Counted from the first letter of the stretch, positions 14,203-24,380 are shown. The stretch: 64,000 nt of DNA from Rhodococcus koreensis (GCF_900105905.1 NZ_FNSV01000005.1:1488001-1552000), one strand, 5' to 3'. Notes: generated by a model from the sequence alone, not told the origin. Numbers and translations are program-made.

Positions 14203-15131
14203 GACCGTTCGAGCTTGTAGATCTTCCCCGTGAAGCTGGTGGCGTAGAGCGCGTCCGGGTCCCAGCCCGGTCCGGCGCCGAAGCGCACCGAGGACACGAG
14301 GGGCAGTCCGGACGCCAGCGCGCAGCTCTCCCCCGTCGCCGGATCGACGCGGACCACCTTGCCGCCGCCGTTGTACGCGACGTACACGATCCCGTCCGGT
14401 CCGACGGTGAGGTCGTCGGCCGCGTTGAGTGGCCCGGAGCCGGGCAACTCGACGGACACGACGGGACCGCGCAGGTCGTCCTCGCGGAGGATGCGCAGCG
14501 TGGTCGTGGTGTCGAACGTCGTGACCGTGTACACGTTGCCGTCGTGCACGGCGAGTCCGTCGACCGTTCCCAGATCGGTGCGCACGACCTCCGGTGTGTG
14601 GGGATCCTCGGCCGGGACGCGGGTCAGTCCGGCGCCGGAGCCGAGATTCCGCGCGGTGAGGATGTCGCCGTTGCTCAGCCGGACGAGCCCGTTCGGCATG
14701 ACGAGCCCCTCGGCCACGGTGCTGGTGTCACCGGTGTCGATGTTCACGACGTCGACGGTGCCGGTCGTCGAACCCGTGACCCCGGAGGCGAAGGAATTCC
14801 CCGTGGCGAAGTACGCGTCGGCGCCGTCCACGGCGATCCCGCCCGGCGACTCGACCTCGGGCACGATCGGGGTGACGGTGCCGTCGGGGCTGACGCCGTC
14901 CAGGGCTCCGCCGCCCACCAGGCCCGTCCGCGACACCAGCATGGTGCCCGCGCCGTCGAAGGCCAGGTTCTCGAGCACGCCCGCGCCGGACGTCACCTCC
15001 GACACCGACCACGGGGTGCAGGCGCCGCCGGGGGGCGAGAACGCGGGCCCGGCCGCAGCAGGCGCGACCACGAGCAGACCGGCGCAGAGGGCAGACCCGC
15101 CCGCGAGTGCGGCGAGCTCACGCCGCATCAT
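14199..15131 (-). CDS. Secreted beta-propeller protein (SMP-30/NHL or ScyD/ScyE-like)
   Basis: A 310-residue protein with an N-terminal Sec-type signal peptide (MMRRELAALAGG, a hydrophobic core, then APAAAG, a plausible cleavage site). The mature part repeats a pattern of about 40 residues, such as LAFDGAGTMLVSRTG, GIAVDGADAYFATGN and LAVHDGNVYTV, typical of NHL or SMP-30 type beta-propellers. I cannot assign a substrate; ScyD/ScyE-like annotation is plausible from memory only. Its ATG pair overlaps the stop of the OsmC gene and its stop overlaps acyP, so all three are probably one transcript. Confidence 0.8.
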   Translation of the reverse strand: MMRRELAALAGGSALCAGLLVVAPAAAGPAFSPPGGACTPWSVSEVTSGAGVLENLAFDGAGTMLVSRTGLVGGGALDGVSPDGTVTPIVPEVESPGGIAVDGADAYFATGNSFASGVTGSTTGTVDVVNIDTGDTSTVAEGLVMPNGLVRLSNGDILTARNLGSGAGLTRVPAEDPHTPEVVRTDLGTVDGLAVHDGNVYTVTTFDTTTTLRILREDDLRGPVVSVELPGSGPLNAADDLTVGPDGIVYVAYNGGGKVVRVDPATGESCALASGLPLVSSVRFGAGPGWDPDALYATSFTGKIYKLERS

Positions 15132-15568
15132 TGTTCCTTCTCGACGGTCAACGTCACTTTCGTCCCGGCCTTCAGTGTCCGCCCGACCGTGCACACCTTG
15201 TCGACCGACCGTTCCACGAGCGTGACCAGACGCTCCTGCGCGTCGGCGTCGAGTTCGCTGAGATCGAGCTCGAGCACCTCGTCGAGCTGCGGGTACACCT
15301 CGTTCTCCCGGTCGGCGGCGCCGGACACCCGGATGGTGGCCTCGTAGTTGTCGCCCAGGCGCCGCGACAGCGGGAAGTCCGAGCTCATTCCGCTGCACGC
15401 GGCGAGCGCGATCTTCAGGAGTTCCCCGGGAGTGAACACGCCCTCCACGCCCTCGGAGCCGATCAGGACCTCGGCGCCGCGGGAGCTGCGGCCGGTGTAC
15501 AGCCGGGTGCCCGTTCGCTCGACCCACAGTGAGGTGGGCGCCGTCGTGTCGGAAGTCTGTTCTGCCAT
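15128..15568 (-). CDS. OsmC family peroxiredoxin-like protein
   Basis: OsmC/Ohr proteins are thiol peroxidases that reduce organic hydroperoxides. The 146-residue product has the two family cysteines: one in IALAACSGMSSDFPL (about residue 56) and one in SVDKVCTVGRTL (near residue 126). The ATG at 15568 begins MAEQTSDTTAPTSLWVERTG; a longer frame upstream crosses the divergent gene's promoter and is antisense to it. It matches H37Rv Rv2923c by position. I cannot separate the OsmC from the Ohr subfamily with certainty. Confidence 0.88.
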   Translation of the reverse strand: MAEQTSDTTAPTSLWVERTGTRLYTGRSSRGAEVLIGSEGVEGVFTPGELLKIALAACSGMSSDFPLSRRLGDNYEATIRVSGAADRENEVYPQLDEVLELDLSELDADAQERLVTLVERSVDKVCTVGRTLKAGTKVTLTVEKEQ

Positions 15569-15715
15569 GCGCTCAATCCTGCCACCGACGGGCACAACGC
15601 CAGGTAGGCGGGTGGGCGGCAGCGGTTTCCACTGATTTGTGAACGCCGATTCTCGGCAGTGGGAACCGGTGGGCCGTAGGGTGAACCGACCAATGACGCC
15701 GAGACGTAGCGGGGA

Positions 15716-16420
15716 ATGCAGATGGGCCAGATCGGTAGTGCGGGAGAACGCCGACTCCAATCCGAGTACGGCACCGGGGATCGGGCCGCCAAGTTCTACT
15801 CGGATCAGATGCTGGACCATCTCAATCCGACGATGATCGAGTTCGTCGGACGCCAGGAGATCGCGTTCATCGCCACCGCCGACGCGTCCGGCGAGTGCGA
15901 CAACAGCCTGCGTGCCGGGACACCGGGATTCATGCACGTCATCGACTCGAAAACCCTCGCGTACCCGGAGTACCGTGGCAACGGCGTCATGGCGAGCCTC
16001 GGCAACATCCTGGAAAACCCGCACGTCGGAATCATTCTCGTGGACTTCGTGCAGGACCTCATCGGACTGCACGTGAACGGTTCGGCCCGGATCGTCGACG
16101 ACGAGGTCCTTCGCTCCGAGATCGCGGACCTGCCGGTGGACCACTCCGGCGGGCGGATCCCCGAACGCTGGGTGGTGGTGGACGTGGAGGAGGCATACAT
16201 CCACTGCCGCAAGCACATTCCGAGGATGGCACCGGTTCCCCGCCACCGCGAATGGGGAACCGACGACGTGAAACGCAAGGGCGGCGACTACTTCGACGCC
16301 AAGGCGACGCCGCGCCACGACTCCGACGGACAGGTCGTCGAGGAACCCGCGCCCGCCGAACTCACCCAGGTCATCGCGCCGGGCTTCTCCGTGGCGCCGG
16401 CTGGCACTTCGGGCAACTGA
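15716..16420 (+). CDS. Pyridoxamine 5'-phosphate oxidase-fold protein
   Basis: A 234-residue split-barrel flavin-binding-fold protein. The core [23 protein letters not shown], followed by [25 protein letters not shown], is typical of the PNPOx-like putative oxidoreductase group; the true pyridoxine oxidase motifs are absent, so a role in vitamin B6 synthesis should not be assumed. It is divergent from the osmC operon, and its last 50 bp overlap the 3' end of mutM on the other strand. A second ATG two codons in (15722) is an alternative start. Confidence 0.82.
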   Translation: MQMGQIGSAGERRLQSEYGTGDRAAKFYSDQMLDHLNPTMIEFVGRQEIAFIATADASGECDNSLRAGTPGFMHVIDSKTLAYPEYRGNGVMASLGNILENPHVGIILVDFVQDLIGLHVNGSARIVDDEVLRSEIADLPVDHSGGRIPERWVVVDVEEAYIHCRKHIPRMAPVPRHREWGTDDVKRKGGDYFDAKATPRHDSDGQVVEEPAPAELTQVIAPGFSVAPAGTSGN

Positions 16421-17240
16421 ACGACGAGCGGTTCATGAACTTCTCCCGCCGGATCGCGGTGCCGCAGCGAGGGCACGGGCGATCCTCCTGACCGTAGGCG
16501 GACAGGGAGCGGTCGAAGTAGCCCGACTCGCCGTTGACGTTCACGTATAACGCGTCGAAGGACGTGCCGCCCTGGGTGAGTGCCTCGCGCATGACCTGCT
16601 GGGCGGCGGTGAGCACAGCACGAATCCGGGGACCGGTCAGCCTGTCGGTGAGCCGATTTCCGTGGATCTGCGCGCGCCACAACGCCTCGTCCGCGTAGAT
16701 GTTGCCGATGCCGGAGACGACGGTCTGGTCCAGCAGCACACGTTTGATCTCGGTGTGCTTGCCGCGCACCACCTTCACGGTGGCCGCGAGGTCGAAACGC
16801 GGATCCAGTGGGTCGCGGGCGATGTGCGCCACCGAGTCCGGCACGAGTGAGCCGTCGACCTCAACGAGGGGCGCGAGCGCCCAGCCTCCGAACGTCCGTT
16901 GGTCCACGAACCGGAGGTCGAGACCGGAATCGAGCCGGGCCCGGATGCGCAGATGCTTCTCGGTCGGCAATTCCGGTGGCTGCACGAGCATTTGACCACT
17001 CATACCCAGATGGACCACGAGTGCGACCGTGCTGGGTTCGAGGACCAGCCACAGATACTTTCCGCGGCGGTCGGCGCCCGCAATACGTTCGCCGGTGAGC
17101 TGTCCGGCGAGGTCGGCCGCGCCGGGCAGGTGACGCCGGATCGCCCGCGGGTGCAGGATGTCCACGGAATCGATCGACGCCCCCACGATGTGGCGTTCGA
17201 GTCCGCGCCGGACCACCTCGACTTCGGGTAGTTCAGGCAC
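16371..17240 (-). CDS. mutM: Formamidopyrimidine-DNA glycosylase MutM (Fpg)
   Basis: MutM removes 8-oxoguanine and formamidopyrimidines from DNA and nicks the abasic site. After the initiating GTG the protein reads [14 protein letters not shown], giving the catalytic N-terminal proline and glutamate. Lys in GKYLWLVLE, the helix-two-turn-helix region [12 protein letters not shown] and a C-terminal zinc finger (CPRCG...CPKC, about residues 253-276) complete the family pattern. The 289 residues fit the family. Its start overlaps the rnc stop by 8 bp, the order seen in mycobacteria (Rv2924c/Rv2925c). Confidence 0.96.
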   Translation of the reverse strand: MPELPEVEVVRRGLERHIVGASIDSVDILHPRAIRRHLPGAADLAGQLTGERIAGADRRGKYLWLVLEPSTVALVVHLGMSGQMLVQPPELPTEKHLRIRARLDSGLDLRFVDQRTFGGWALAPLVEVDGSLVPDSVAHIARDPLDPRFDLAATVKVVRGKHTEIKRVLLDQTVVSGIGNIYADEALWRAQIHGNRLTDRLTGPRIRAVLTAAQQVMREALTQGGTSFDALYVNVNGESGYFDRSLSAYGQEDRPCPRCGTAIRREKFMNRSSFSCPKCQPAPRRSPAR

Positions 17241-17991
17241 TGACGTCGTCGGTCGCTACGTCGGGGCCCGCGTCGGACAACGCGTTCCACGCCGTGCTCG
17301 CGGCCTTCTGCTCGGCCTCTTTCTTGGAGCGGCCGATACCGACGCCGAGGGGCTTGCCGCCGACGATCACGGTGGCGGTGAACTCCTTGTCGTGATCCGG
17401 ACCCGTCGCGGTGATCTCGTACGCCGGAACTCCGACGCCACGCTCCGCGGTCAGCTCCTGCAGGCTCGTCTTCCAGTCCAGGCCCGCGCCGAGGCGGGGG
17501 GCTCGCTGGAGGAGGTCGCTGAAGAGATCGAGTACGACGCGTCGCGCCGTCTCGATTCCGTGCTCGAGGTGGATGGCGCCGAGAATCGACTCCATGCCGT
17601 CGGCCAGGATGCTCGGCTTGTCGCGGCCGCCGGTCATCTCCTCGCCCTTCCCGAGTAGGAGATGGGCACCGAGACCGCCCTCACCGAGGCTGCGCGCCAC
17701 TTCCGCGAGCGCGTGCATGTTCACGATGCTCGCCCGGATCTTCGCGAGGTCGCCCTCGGATTTATCGGGGTGCGCGAGGTAGAGCTTCTCCGTGACGGTG
17801 ACTCCGAGTACGGAGTCACCGAGAAACTCGAGACGCTCGTTGGTGGGCAGACCACCGTTCTCGTACGCATACGAGCGGTGCGTCAGCGCCAGGGTGAGCA
17901 GTGAAGGCTCGATTTCTACGCCGAGGGCGGCGAGGAGGGATGCGTGATCCTCCTCGCCGCCGGCGGGTGTATTACTGATGTCGCTCGTCAC
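17233..17991 (-). CDS. rnc: Ribonuclease III
   Basis: RNase III cleaves double-stranded RNA, including rRNA precursors. The catalytic signature [13 protein letters not shown] lies near residues 54-66, a second acidic patch in [14 protein letters not shown], and a C-terminal dsRNA-binding domain from DWKTSLQEL to the end with [16 protein letters not shown] set the start at the GTG at 17991 ([12 protein letters not shown], 252 residues), since extending upstream would overlap rpmF. It lies 19 bp after the rpmF stop in the yceD-rpmF-rnc-mutM operon. Confidence 0.95.
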   Translation of the reverse strand: MTSDISNTPAGGEEDHASLLAALGVEIEPSLLTLALTHRSYAYENGGLPTNERLEFLGDSVLGVTVTEKLYLAHPDKSEGDLAKIRASIVNMHALAEVARSLGEGGLGAHLLLGKGEEMTGGRDKPSILADGMESILGAIHLEHGIETARRVVLDLFSDLLQRAPRLGAGLDWKTSLQELTAERGVGVPAYEITATGPDHDKEFTATVIVGGKPLGVGIGRSKKEAEQKAASTAWNALSDAGPDVATDDVSA

Positions 17992-18010
17992 AACGCCTCT
18001 CCGTGGAGAA

Positions 18011-18193
18011 TTAGACGGCGGCAGTGACCTGGCGGCCCTTGTATGTGCCACACGACGGGCACGCGACGTGGGGCAGCGTCTTCTCGCCGCAGCCACGGTT
18101 GGGGCAGGTGACGAGGGTAGGCACAGTGGTCTTCCACTGGCTGCGACGCGACCTCGTGTTGGATCGCGACATTCTGCGCTTGGGGACAGCCAC
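18011..18193 (-). CDS. rpmF: 50S ribosomal protein L32, zinc-ribbon form
   Basis: A 60-residue L32, starting [20 protein letters not shown], the family signature. It carries four cysteines in two pairs (CPNRGC and CPSC), so it is the zinc-binding C+ form rather than the cysteine-free form that actinobacteria use in zinc starvation. A GTG start lies just after the yceD stop at 18196; yceD-rpmF is one of the most conserved gene pairs in bacteria. Confidence 0.96.
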   Translation of the reverse strand: MAVPKRRMSRSNTRSRRSQWKTTVPTLVTCPNRGCGEKTLPHVACPSCGTYKGRQVTAAV

Positions 18194-18195
18194 TT

Positions 18196-18807
18196 CTACT
18201 TCTCCTCGGCTTCGTTGTTCACAAGATTCTTGCTGGGTTCCGAATCCACGCCAAATTTGGCTGCAAGACCAGCCCAGCGAGGATCAAGTATGTCATGCCC
18301 GTGGCCAGATTCGGCAATCGCCAGGCGAACGCCACATTCTGGGCACAATCCTTGGCAGTCGTCACTGCAGAGCGGCTGCAATGGCAGTGCAAGGCCGACG
18401 GCGTCGATCACGACGGGTTCGAGGTCGATCTCGTCGTCGACGACGTGATAGACCTCCCCCTCCTCCGTGGTCTCCTCCGTGGTGCTGTCCGGGTACGCGA
18501 ACAGTTCCGTGAGGGTCAGGTCCACCGTGCCGGAGAACGGCTCGAGACATCTCGAGCACTCCCCGACGGTGTCGGCTCGCAAGGAACCGGTGACCAGGAC
18601 CCCCTCGGATACGGCCTCCAACCGGAGATCCAGATCGATCTCCGATCCTTCCTCGATGGCGATCAGGTCGAGACCGATGCGCTGTGGCGCCGTCACCACC
18701 CGGTCCACGGTGCGCATCGAACCGGGACGACGGCCGAGTTTGACCGTGTCCAGCACGAAGTCCGCGTCCCGACGGGAACGCGATGAGCTGTGGCGATGGG
18801 ATGACAA
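18196..18807 (-). CDS. YceD/DUF177 family protein
   Basis: A 203-residue member of the DUF177 (YceD) family, linked in plants and bacteria to 23S rRNA or ribosome accumulation. The family cysteine motifs ECSRCLEPF (mid protein) and [13 protein letters not shown] (C-terminal third) are present. It immediately precedes rpmF, its nearly universal partner. The N-terminal ~15 residues are Ser/Arg-rich and may vary. The start codon at 18807 is ATG. Confidence 0.9.
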   Translation of the reverse strand: MSSHRHSSSRSRRDADFVLDTVKLGRRPGSMRTVDRVVTAPQRIGLDLIAIEEGSEIDLDLRLEAVSEGVLVTGSLRADTVGECSRCLEPFSGTVDLTLTELFAYPDSTTEETTEEGEVYHVVDDEIDLEPVVIDAVGLALPLQPLCSDDCQGLCPECGVRLAIAESGHGHDILDPRWAGLAAKFGVDSEPSKNLVNNEAEEK

Positions 18808-18905
18808 CAGGCTTCACTTTCGAGAAAAGGAAAACGACAAAGGGCAACCACTCCACGATACGCAATGAGCGCGGTGGAGCCAAATTCGATCGAGGGTTCC
18901 GCCGC

Positions 18906-19679
18906 TCAGCGTCGACGCTCGGCGCGGCGGTCGTCGACGTCGTAGTCGGATGCGTAGTCGGGAACACCCGAACCCGTCCGCAACTGCTGACGCCCCCGCC
19001 CCACGGACCGGACCGTGCCGTTGAGGAAGTCCTCGAACTCCGCGAGCTTCGTGTCGACGTACAGGTCGCAGTCCGAGCGGAGACGATCCGATTCGGCGTG
19101 CGCGGAGTCGATCACCCGGGCCGACTCGGCGTGGGCGGCCTGGACGACCTCCGTCTGCGAGACGAGCCTCGCCTGCTCGGCCGTGCCCTCCGCGACGGAC
19201 CTCTCGTAGGACGCCTTGCCCGACTCGATCATGCGATCGGCCTCGGACCGCGCCCGACCCGTGAGCGTGTCGTACTCGCGCTGGCCTTCGGCGACGGAGG
19301 ACTCGGCCTCGGCACGCGCGTCGGCGACCAACTGCTCGGCGTGCGCGCGGGCCTCGGCGACCATCCGGTCGGCCTGCGCCTTCGCATCCGCCAGGATGCG
19401 GTCGGCGTCGTCGCGGGCGTTCTCGATGGTGGAGTTCGCTTCGGCGTTGGCGCTGGAGACGGTCTTCTCCGCGTTGGCGCGGGCGTCCCCCACCAGTTTG
19501 TCCTTGTGGTCCAGGACGTCCTGGGCGTCGTCGAGTTCACCGGGAATCGCATCGCGCACGTCGTCCAGCAGTTCGAGGACGTCGCCGCGGGGAACCACGC
19601 AGCCGGCGGTCATCGGTACGCCGCGTGCCTCTTCGACAATCGCGACAAGTTCGTCGAGCGCCTCGAAAACCCGGTACAC
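18906..19679 (-). CDS. sepIVA: SepIVA-like DivIVA-domain cell-division protein
   Basis: A 257-residue, almost entirely coiled-coil protein. The start VYRVFEALDELVAIVEEARGVPMTAGCVVP closely resembles H37Rv Rv2927c (SepIVA), a DivIVA-domain protein required for division and cell-envelope growth in mycobacteria. The central part repeats an approximately 11-residue Ala/Glu/Asp pattern (AKAQADRMVAEARAHAEQL). The C-terminus is rich in Arg and Asp (DYDVDDRRAERRR). I chose the GTG at 19679, matching the mycobacterial N-terminus; a start 4 codons upstream is possible. It stands between yceD and coaD. Confidence 0.86.
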   Translation of the reverse strand: MYRVFEALDELVAIVEEARGVPMTAGCVVPRGDVLELLDDVRDAIPGELDDAQDVLDHKDKLVGDARANAEKTVSSANAEANSTIENARDDADRILADAKAQADRMVAEARAHAEQLVADARAEAESSVAEGQREYDTLTGRARSEADRMIESGKASYERSVAEGTAEQARLVSQTEVVQAAHAESARVIDSAHAESDRLRSDCDLYVDTKLAEFEDFLNGTVRSVGRGRQQLRTGSGVPDYASDYDVDDRRAERRR

Positions 19680-19787
19680 AAGCAACCCCAATCGTCCGTG
19701 ACCCTCAGCAGGTCGGCGCAGCCTTCCTCGTGCAAGTCTGCACGACCGGACGCCGCGGGCGGGTCCTGGCAGCCGGTGTGTCGGGTA

Positions 19788-20282
19788 TCAGCTGCTCTCG
19801 GCGGCGCGCTCGGCGATCCTCGTGAGAAGGCGGGCGTGCACCTTCTCCGGGAGCATGTCGGAGACGTCGCCACCGAAGGTGGCCACTTCCTTCACGAGCG
19901 AACTCGACAGGTAGCTGTAAGTGGGGTTGGTCGGGATGAAGAGGGTGTCGACACCACTGAGCTTCTGGTTCATTTGCGCCATCTGCAGCTCGTAGTCGAA
20001 GTCGTTGGCACCGCGCAGGCCCTTGACGATCGCCGTGATCCCTTGCTGCTTGGCGTAATCCACCAGCAGGCCGTGCCAGGAGGAGACCCGCACGTTGGGC
20101 AGATCGGCGGTCGAGTCTTCGAGCATCTCGATGCGTTCCTCGACGGTGAAAAGGCCACGCTTGTTCTTGTTGACCATGACCGTCACGATGACCTCGTCGA
20201 ACTGCGCGGCAGCTCTGCCGATCACGTCAAGGTGGCCATTGGTCACGGGGTCGAAGGATCCGGGGCAGACAGCGCCAGTCAT
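19788..20282 (-). CDS. coaD: Phosphopantetheine adenylyltransferase
   Basis: CoaD transfers AMP to 4'-phosphopantetheine, the penultimate step of coenzyme A synthesis. The 164 residues contain the nucleotidyltransferase motif [14 protein letters not shown] (the TxGH form) and the C-terminal [12 protein letters not shown] motif, both needed for ATP binding. The ATG overlaps the rsmD stop by 4 bp; rsmD-coaD pairing is near universal. A weak hairpin (19728-19745) lies 43 bp downstream. Confidence 0.96.
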   Translation of the reverse strand: MTGAVCPGSFDPVTNGHLDVIGRAAAQFDEVIVTVMVNKNKRGLFTVEERIEMLEDSTADLPNVRVSSWHGLLVDYAKQQGITAIVKGLRGANDFDYELQMAQMNQKLSGVDTLFIPTNPTYSYLSSSLVKEVATFGGDVSDMLPEKVHARLLTRIAERAAESS

Positions 20283-20845
20283 GAGTCCAGACCGTAGCAG
20301 GTCGCCAATTCGATTCTCGCCTCACCGTACTTCTTCGCCTTGACGGGCGCGAAGCCGTCGGGCCAGGCCGTCTCGGGTGACCTCGACGACCGCTCGAGCA
20401 CCACGATCGAGCCGTCGCCGACCCAGCCGTTCACCCGCAGGTGACCGAGGACCGTCTGCACCGCCGCATCGTCGACGGCGTATGGCGGATCCGCCATCAC
20501 CAGGTCGTACGGCCGGTCGGCGGTGCCCGCGAGCACCGCGGCCACCGGGGCGCCGCGGACTTCCGCGCCGGGCAGGCCGACCGTCGTCACGTTGTGTTTG
20601 ATGATGCCTGTCGCCTTCGAGTCGGACTCGACGAGGACGACGCGATCCGCACCCCGGGACAGCGCCTCGAGGCCGAGCGCCCCCGATCCCGCGTAGAGAT
20701 CGAGGACGGACGCGCCCTCGAGGTCCATCCTGCTGTGCAGGGCGCTGAACAATGCCTCGCGGACCCGGTCCGAGGTGGGCCGGGTCCCGCTCGGCGGGAC
20801 CCGCAGGCGTCGACCGCCCGCGAGTCCCGCGATGATCCGAGTCAC
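20279..20845 (-). CDS. rsmD: 16S rRNA (guanine-N2)-methyltransferase RsmD
   Basis: RsmD methylates G966 of 16S rRNA. The 188-residue protein shows the SAM-binding motif [20 protein letters not shown] (about residues 45-64) and the catalytic DPPY motif in [13 protein letters not shown]. The N-terminus [32 protein letters not shown] is the family signature. Its GTG start overlaps the pyc stop and its end overlaps coaD, so the three genes are translationally linked. Confidence 0.94.
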   Translation of the reverse strand: MTRIIAGLAGGRRLRVPPSGTRPTSDRVREALFSALHSRMDLEGASVLDLYAGSGALGLEALSRGADRVVLVESDSKATGIIKHNVTTVGLPGAEVRGAPVAAVLAGTADRPYDLVMADPPYAVDDAAVQTVLGHLRVNGWVGDGSIVVLERSSRSPETAWPDGFAPVKAKKYGEARIELATCYGLDS

Positions 20846-23800
20846 TCGCTCGCGGACTCCCCCGTCGCCACGACGGCGAGGAGGTCGCCGCCCTCCACCT
20901 GCTGAACCGAACCGATGGCCAGCCGGGAGACGGTGCCACCGCGGGGTGCGGTGATGGCCGCTTCCATCTTCATGGCCTCGATGGTGGCGATCGTGTCGCC
21001 GGCGGCGACATGCTGGCCCTCGGTGACGGCGAGGGTCACCACACCGGCGAACGGCGCCGGCACGTGGCCGGGGTTGTTCTTGTCGGCCTTCTCCGCGGCC
21101 GGGATCTCACTGGAGATCGACCGGTCACGCACCGACACCGGACGCAACTGCCCGTTGAGGATGGCCATGACGGTGCGGTATCCACGCTCGTCGGGTTCGG
21201 AAATGGCCTCGAGCCCGATGAGCAGCTCGACACCCTGCGCGAGGCGGACCCGGTGCTCGTCGCCGCGGCGCAGTCCGTAGAAGAACTGGTTCGCCGACAG
21301 CTGCGAGGTGTCGCCGTACTTGTCCCGGTGCTCGAGGAATTCCTTCGTCGGGCCGGGGAACAGCAGCCGGTTCAGCGTCGCGCGGCGCTCCGCGGACGTG
21401 CCGGCGAGGGCCTTCTCGTCCTCCGCGGACAGCGGCACCTCGGGCTTGGCGTCGCCACGGCCTTCGAGTGCCCGGGTGCGGAACGGTTCCGGCCAGCCAC
21501 CGGGCGGGGTGCCCAGTTCGCCGCGCAGGAACCCGACCACCGAGTCGGGGATGTCGAACTTCGCGGGGTTCTCCTTGAACTCCTCGGTGGAGGCACCGGA
21601 GCCGACGAGGTGCAGGGCGAGGTCGCCGACCACCTTCGACGACGGGGTGACCTTCACGAGGCGGCCGAGCATCCGGTCGGCGGCCGCGTACTTGGCCTCG
21701 ACCTCCTCGAACTTGTCGCCGAGCCCGAGGGCCACTGCCTGTGTGCGCAGGTTCGACAGCTGACCGCCCGGGATCTCGTGCGTGTAGACACGCCCGGTGG
21801 GGGCGGGCAGCCCGGACTCGAACGGCTTGTAGACCTTGCGGAGCGCCTCCCAGTACGGCTCGAGGTCGCACACGGCCTGCAGGTCCAGGCCGGTGTCGTG
21901 CTCCGAGTGCGCCGCCGCGGCCACGATGGCCGACAACGCCGGCTGGCTGGTGGTGCCCGCCAGTGCGGCCGACGCGCCGTCGACGGCGTCCGCGCCCGCC
22001 TGCCACGCGGCCAGGTACGTCGCGAGCTGTCCGCCCGGGGTGTCGTGGGTGTGCACGTGCACGGGCAGGTCGAAGTTCTTCCGCAGCGCGGTCACCAGCG
22101 TGGTGGCGGCCGGGGCGCGGAGCAGTCCGGCCATGTCCTTGATCGCGATGATGTGCGCACCGGCCTCGACGATCTCCTCCGCCAGGCGCAGGTAGTAGTC
22201 GAGGGTGTACAGCTTCTCGTTCGGGTTCGACAGGTCGCCGGTGTAGGACAGGGCGACCTCGGCGACCGAGGTGCCGGTCTCGCGGACGGCGTCGATGGCC
22301 GGCCGCATCTGGTCGACGTTGTTGAGGGCGTCGAAGATGCGGAAGATGTCGATGCCGCTGTTCGTGGCCTCCTCGACGAACGCCCGCGTCACCTTCTCCG
22401 GGTACGGGGTGTACCCGACGGTGTTCCGGCCGCGCAGCAGCATCTGCAGGCAGATGTTGGGCACGGCCTCACGCAGCGCCGACAGCCGGTACCAGGGGTC
22501 CTCGTGCAGGAACCGCAGCGCCACATCGTAGGTGGCACCGCCCCACGCCTCGATCGAGAGCAGTTCCGGGGTCATCCGGGCGACGTGCCCGGCGACGTCG
22601 AGCAGACCGCTGGTGCGCACACGGGTCGCGAGCAGCGACTGGTGGGCGTCGCGGAACGTGGTCTCGGTGACCGCGAGTGCCTTCTGCTCCCGCAGTGCCT
22701 TGGCGAATCCCTCCGGCCCGAGGGCGAGGAGCTTCTGGCGGCTGCCGTCCTGCGGCGGGGCGGACAGGTCGATCTGGGGCAGCTTGTCGCGCGGGTACAC
22801 CGCCGACGGCCGCTCGCCGTGCGGCTTGTTGACCGTCACGTCGGCGAGGTAGGACAGGATCTTGGTGCCACGGTCGGCGGAGCTGCGCAGCGTGAGCAGC
22901 TCGGGGCGTTCCTCGATGAACGAGGTGGTGACCCGGCCCGCCTTGAAATCGGGGTCGTCGAGCACGGCCTGCAGGAACGGGATGTTCGTCGACACGCCGC
23001 GGATGCGGAACTCGGTGACCGCGCGGCGGGCCCGGGCGACCGCGGTTTCGAGGTCGCGGCCGCGGCAGGTGAGCTTGACGAGCATCGAGTCGAAGTACGC
23101 GCCCACCTCGGCGCCGAGGGTGGCACCGCCGTCGAGACGGATGCCGGCGCCGCCCGGTGTGCGGTACGCGGTGATCCGGCCGGTGTCCGGACGGAACCCG
23201 TTGGCCGGGTCCTCGGTGGTGATGCGGCACTGCAACGCCGCACCGCGCAGCGTGATCTTGTCCTGACTCAGGCCCAGATCGGCGAGGGTCTCCCCCGACG
23301 CGATCCGCAGCTGGGACTGCACGAGGTCGACGTCGGTGACCTCTTCGGTGACGGTGTGCTCGACCTGGATGCGCGGGTTCATTTCGATGAACACGTGGTT
23401 GCCGCGGGTGTCGAGGAGGAATTCGACGGTGCCCGCACAGGAGTAGTTGATCTCCTTCGCGAACGCGACGGCGTCGGCGCAGATCTTCGCCCGCAGCTCT
23501 TCCGGAAGGTTCGGGGCCGGCGCGAGTTCGATGACCTTCTGGTGCCTGCGCTGCAGCGAGCAGTCCCGCTCGAACAGGTGGATGACGTTGCCCTGACCGT
23601 CGGCCAGGATCTGGACCTCGATGTGCCGCGGGTCGACGACCGCCTGCTCGAGGAACACCGTCGGGTCACCGAACGCCGACTCGGCCTCGCGGGCGGCCGC
23701 CTCGATGGACTCCTTGAGCTGTGCCCGCTCGGCGACCCGGCGCATGCCGCGGCCACCGCCGCCTGCGACGGCCTTCACGAACAGCGGGAACTGCATGGTC

Positions 23801-24246
23801 TCGGCCGCGGCCAGCAACTCGTTCACATCGGCGGACGGCTCCGACGACGCCAGCACCGGCAGACCGGCCGCCTTCGCCGCGGCGATCGCGCGCGCCTTGT
23901 TTCCGGTGAGCTCGAGCACCTCGGCGGAGGGACCGACGAACGTGATGCCCGCCTCGGCGCACGCGGCGGCGAGATCCGGGTTCTCGGAAAGGAAGCCGTA
24001 GCCGGGGTAGATGGCATCGGCGCCTGCCTGCTTGGCCGCGGAGACGATCTCGTCGACGGAGAGGTACGCCCGAACCGGGTGTCCCTCCTCGCCGATCTGA
24101 TAACTCTCGTCGGCCTTCAGACGGTGGATCGAGTTCCGATCCTCGTACGGGAACACCGCAACCGTTCCAGCACCTAGTTCGTAGGCGGCACGGAAAGCGC
24201 GGATCGCAATTTCGCCACGGTTGGCGACCAGGACTTTGGAGAACAT
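20842..24246 (-). CDS. pyc: Pyruvate carboxylase
   Basis: A single-chain biotin enzyme that carboxylates pyruvate to oxaloacetate (anaplerosis). The 1134 residues hold a biotin carboxylase half (start MFSKVLVANRGEIAIRAFRA; the Gly-rich ATP-grasp loop AVAGGGGRGMRRV; ERDCSLQRRHQKVIE), the carboxyltransferase domain (FRDAHQSLLATRVRT; IKDMAGLL; HTHDTPGGQLATYL, with metal-binding His), and a C-terminal biotinyl domain with IEAMKMEAAIT, the biotin-accepting lysine being about residue 1093. It lies upstream of rsmD-coaD, as in H37Rv (Rv2967c). Confidence 0.97.
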   Translation of the reverse strand: MFSKVLVANRGEIAIRAFRAAYELGAGTVAVFPYEDRNSIHRLKADESYQIGEEGHPVRAYLSVDEIVSAAKQAGADAIYPGYGFLSENPDLAAACAEAGITFVGPSAEVLELTGNKARAIAAAKAAGLPVLASSEPSADVNELLAAAETMQFPLFVKAVAGGGGRGMRRVAERAQLKESIEAAAREAESAFGDPTVFLEQAVVDPRHIEVQILADGQGNVIHLFERDCSLQRRHQKVIELAPAPNLPEELRAKICADAVAFAKEINYSCAGTVEFLLDTRGNHVFIEMNPRIQVEHTVTEEVTDVDLVQSQLRIASGETLADLGLSQDKITLRGAALQCRITTEDPANGFRPDTGRITAYRTPGGAGIRLDGGATLGAEVGAYFDSMLVKLTCRGRDLETAVARARRAVTEFRIRGVSTNIPFLQAVLDDPDFKAGRVTTSFIEERPELLTLRSSADRGTKILSYLADVTVNKPHGERPSAVYPRDKLPQIDLSAPPQDGSRQKLLALGPEGFAKALREQKALAVTETTFRDAHQSLLATRVRTSGLLDVAGHVARMTPELLSIEAWGGATYDVALRFLHEDPWYRLSALREAVPNICLQMLLRGRNTVGYTPYPEKVTRAFVEEATNSGIDIFRIFDALNNVDQMRPAIDAVRETGTSVAEVALSYTGDLSNPNEKLYTLDYYLRLAEEIVEAGAHIIAIKDMAGLLRAPAATTLVTALRKNFDLPVHVHTHDTPGGQLATYLAAWQAGADAVDGASAALAGTTSQPALSAIVAAAAHSEHDTGLDLQAVCDLEPYWEALRKVYKPFESGLPAPTGRVYTHEIPGGQLSNLRTQAVALGLGDKFEEVEAKYAAADRMLGRLVKVTPSSKVVGDLALHLVGSGASTEEFKENPAKFDIPDSVVGFLRGELGTPPGGWPEPFRTRALEGRGDAKPEVPLSAEDEKALAGTSAERRATLNRLLFPGPTKEFLEHRDKYGDTSQLSANQFFYGLRRGDEHRVRLAQGVELLIGLEAISEPDERGYRTVMAILNGQLRPVSVRDRSISSEIPAAEKADKNNPGHVPAPFAGVVTLAVTEGQHVAAGDTIATIEAMKMEAAITAPRGGTVSRLAIGSVQQVEGGDLLAVVATGESASE

Positions 24247-24380
24247 TGGAGCAAACTACCCCGTCGAAGACGGCCGTGGAGAACAGGCATCCCACATTGC
24301 AAGATTCTCCACAAACTTCACAAAGACCCCCCTGACGTGTGCGAATTCTGCAACAGACCCGAAACAGACGTGCGAAGTTC

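Noticed and set aside
19728..19745. 7-bp hairpin between coaD and sepIVA as a terminator
   Set aside because: Short stem and no U-tract; too weak to list as a feature.
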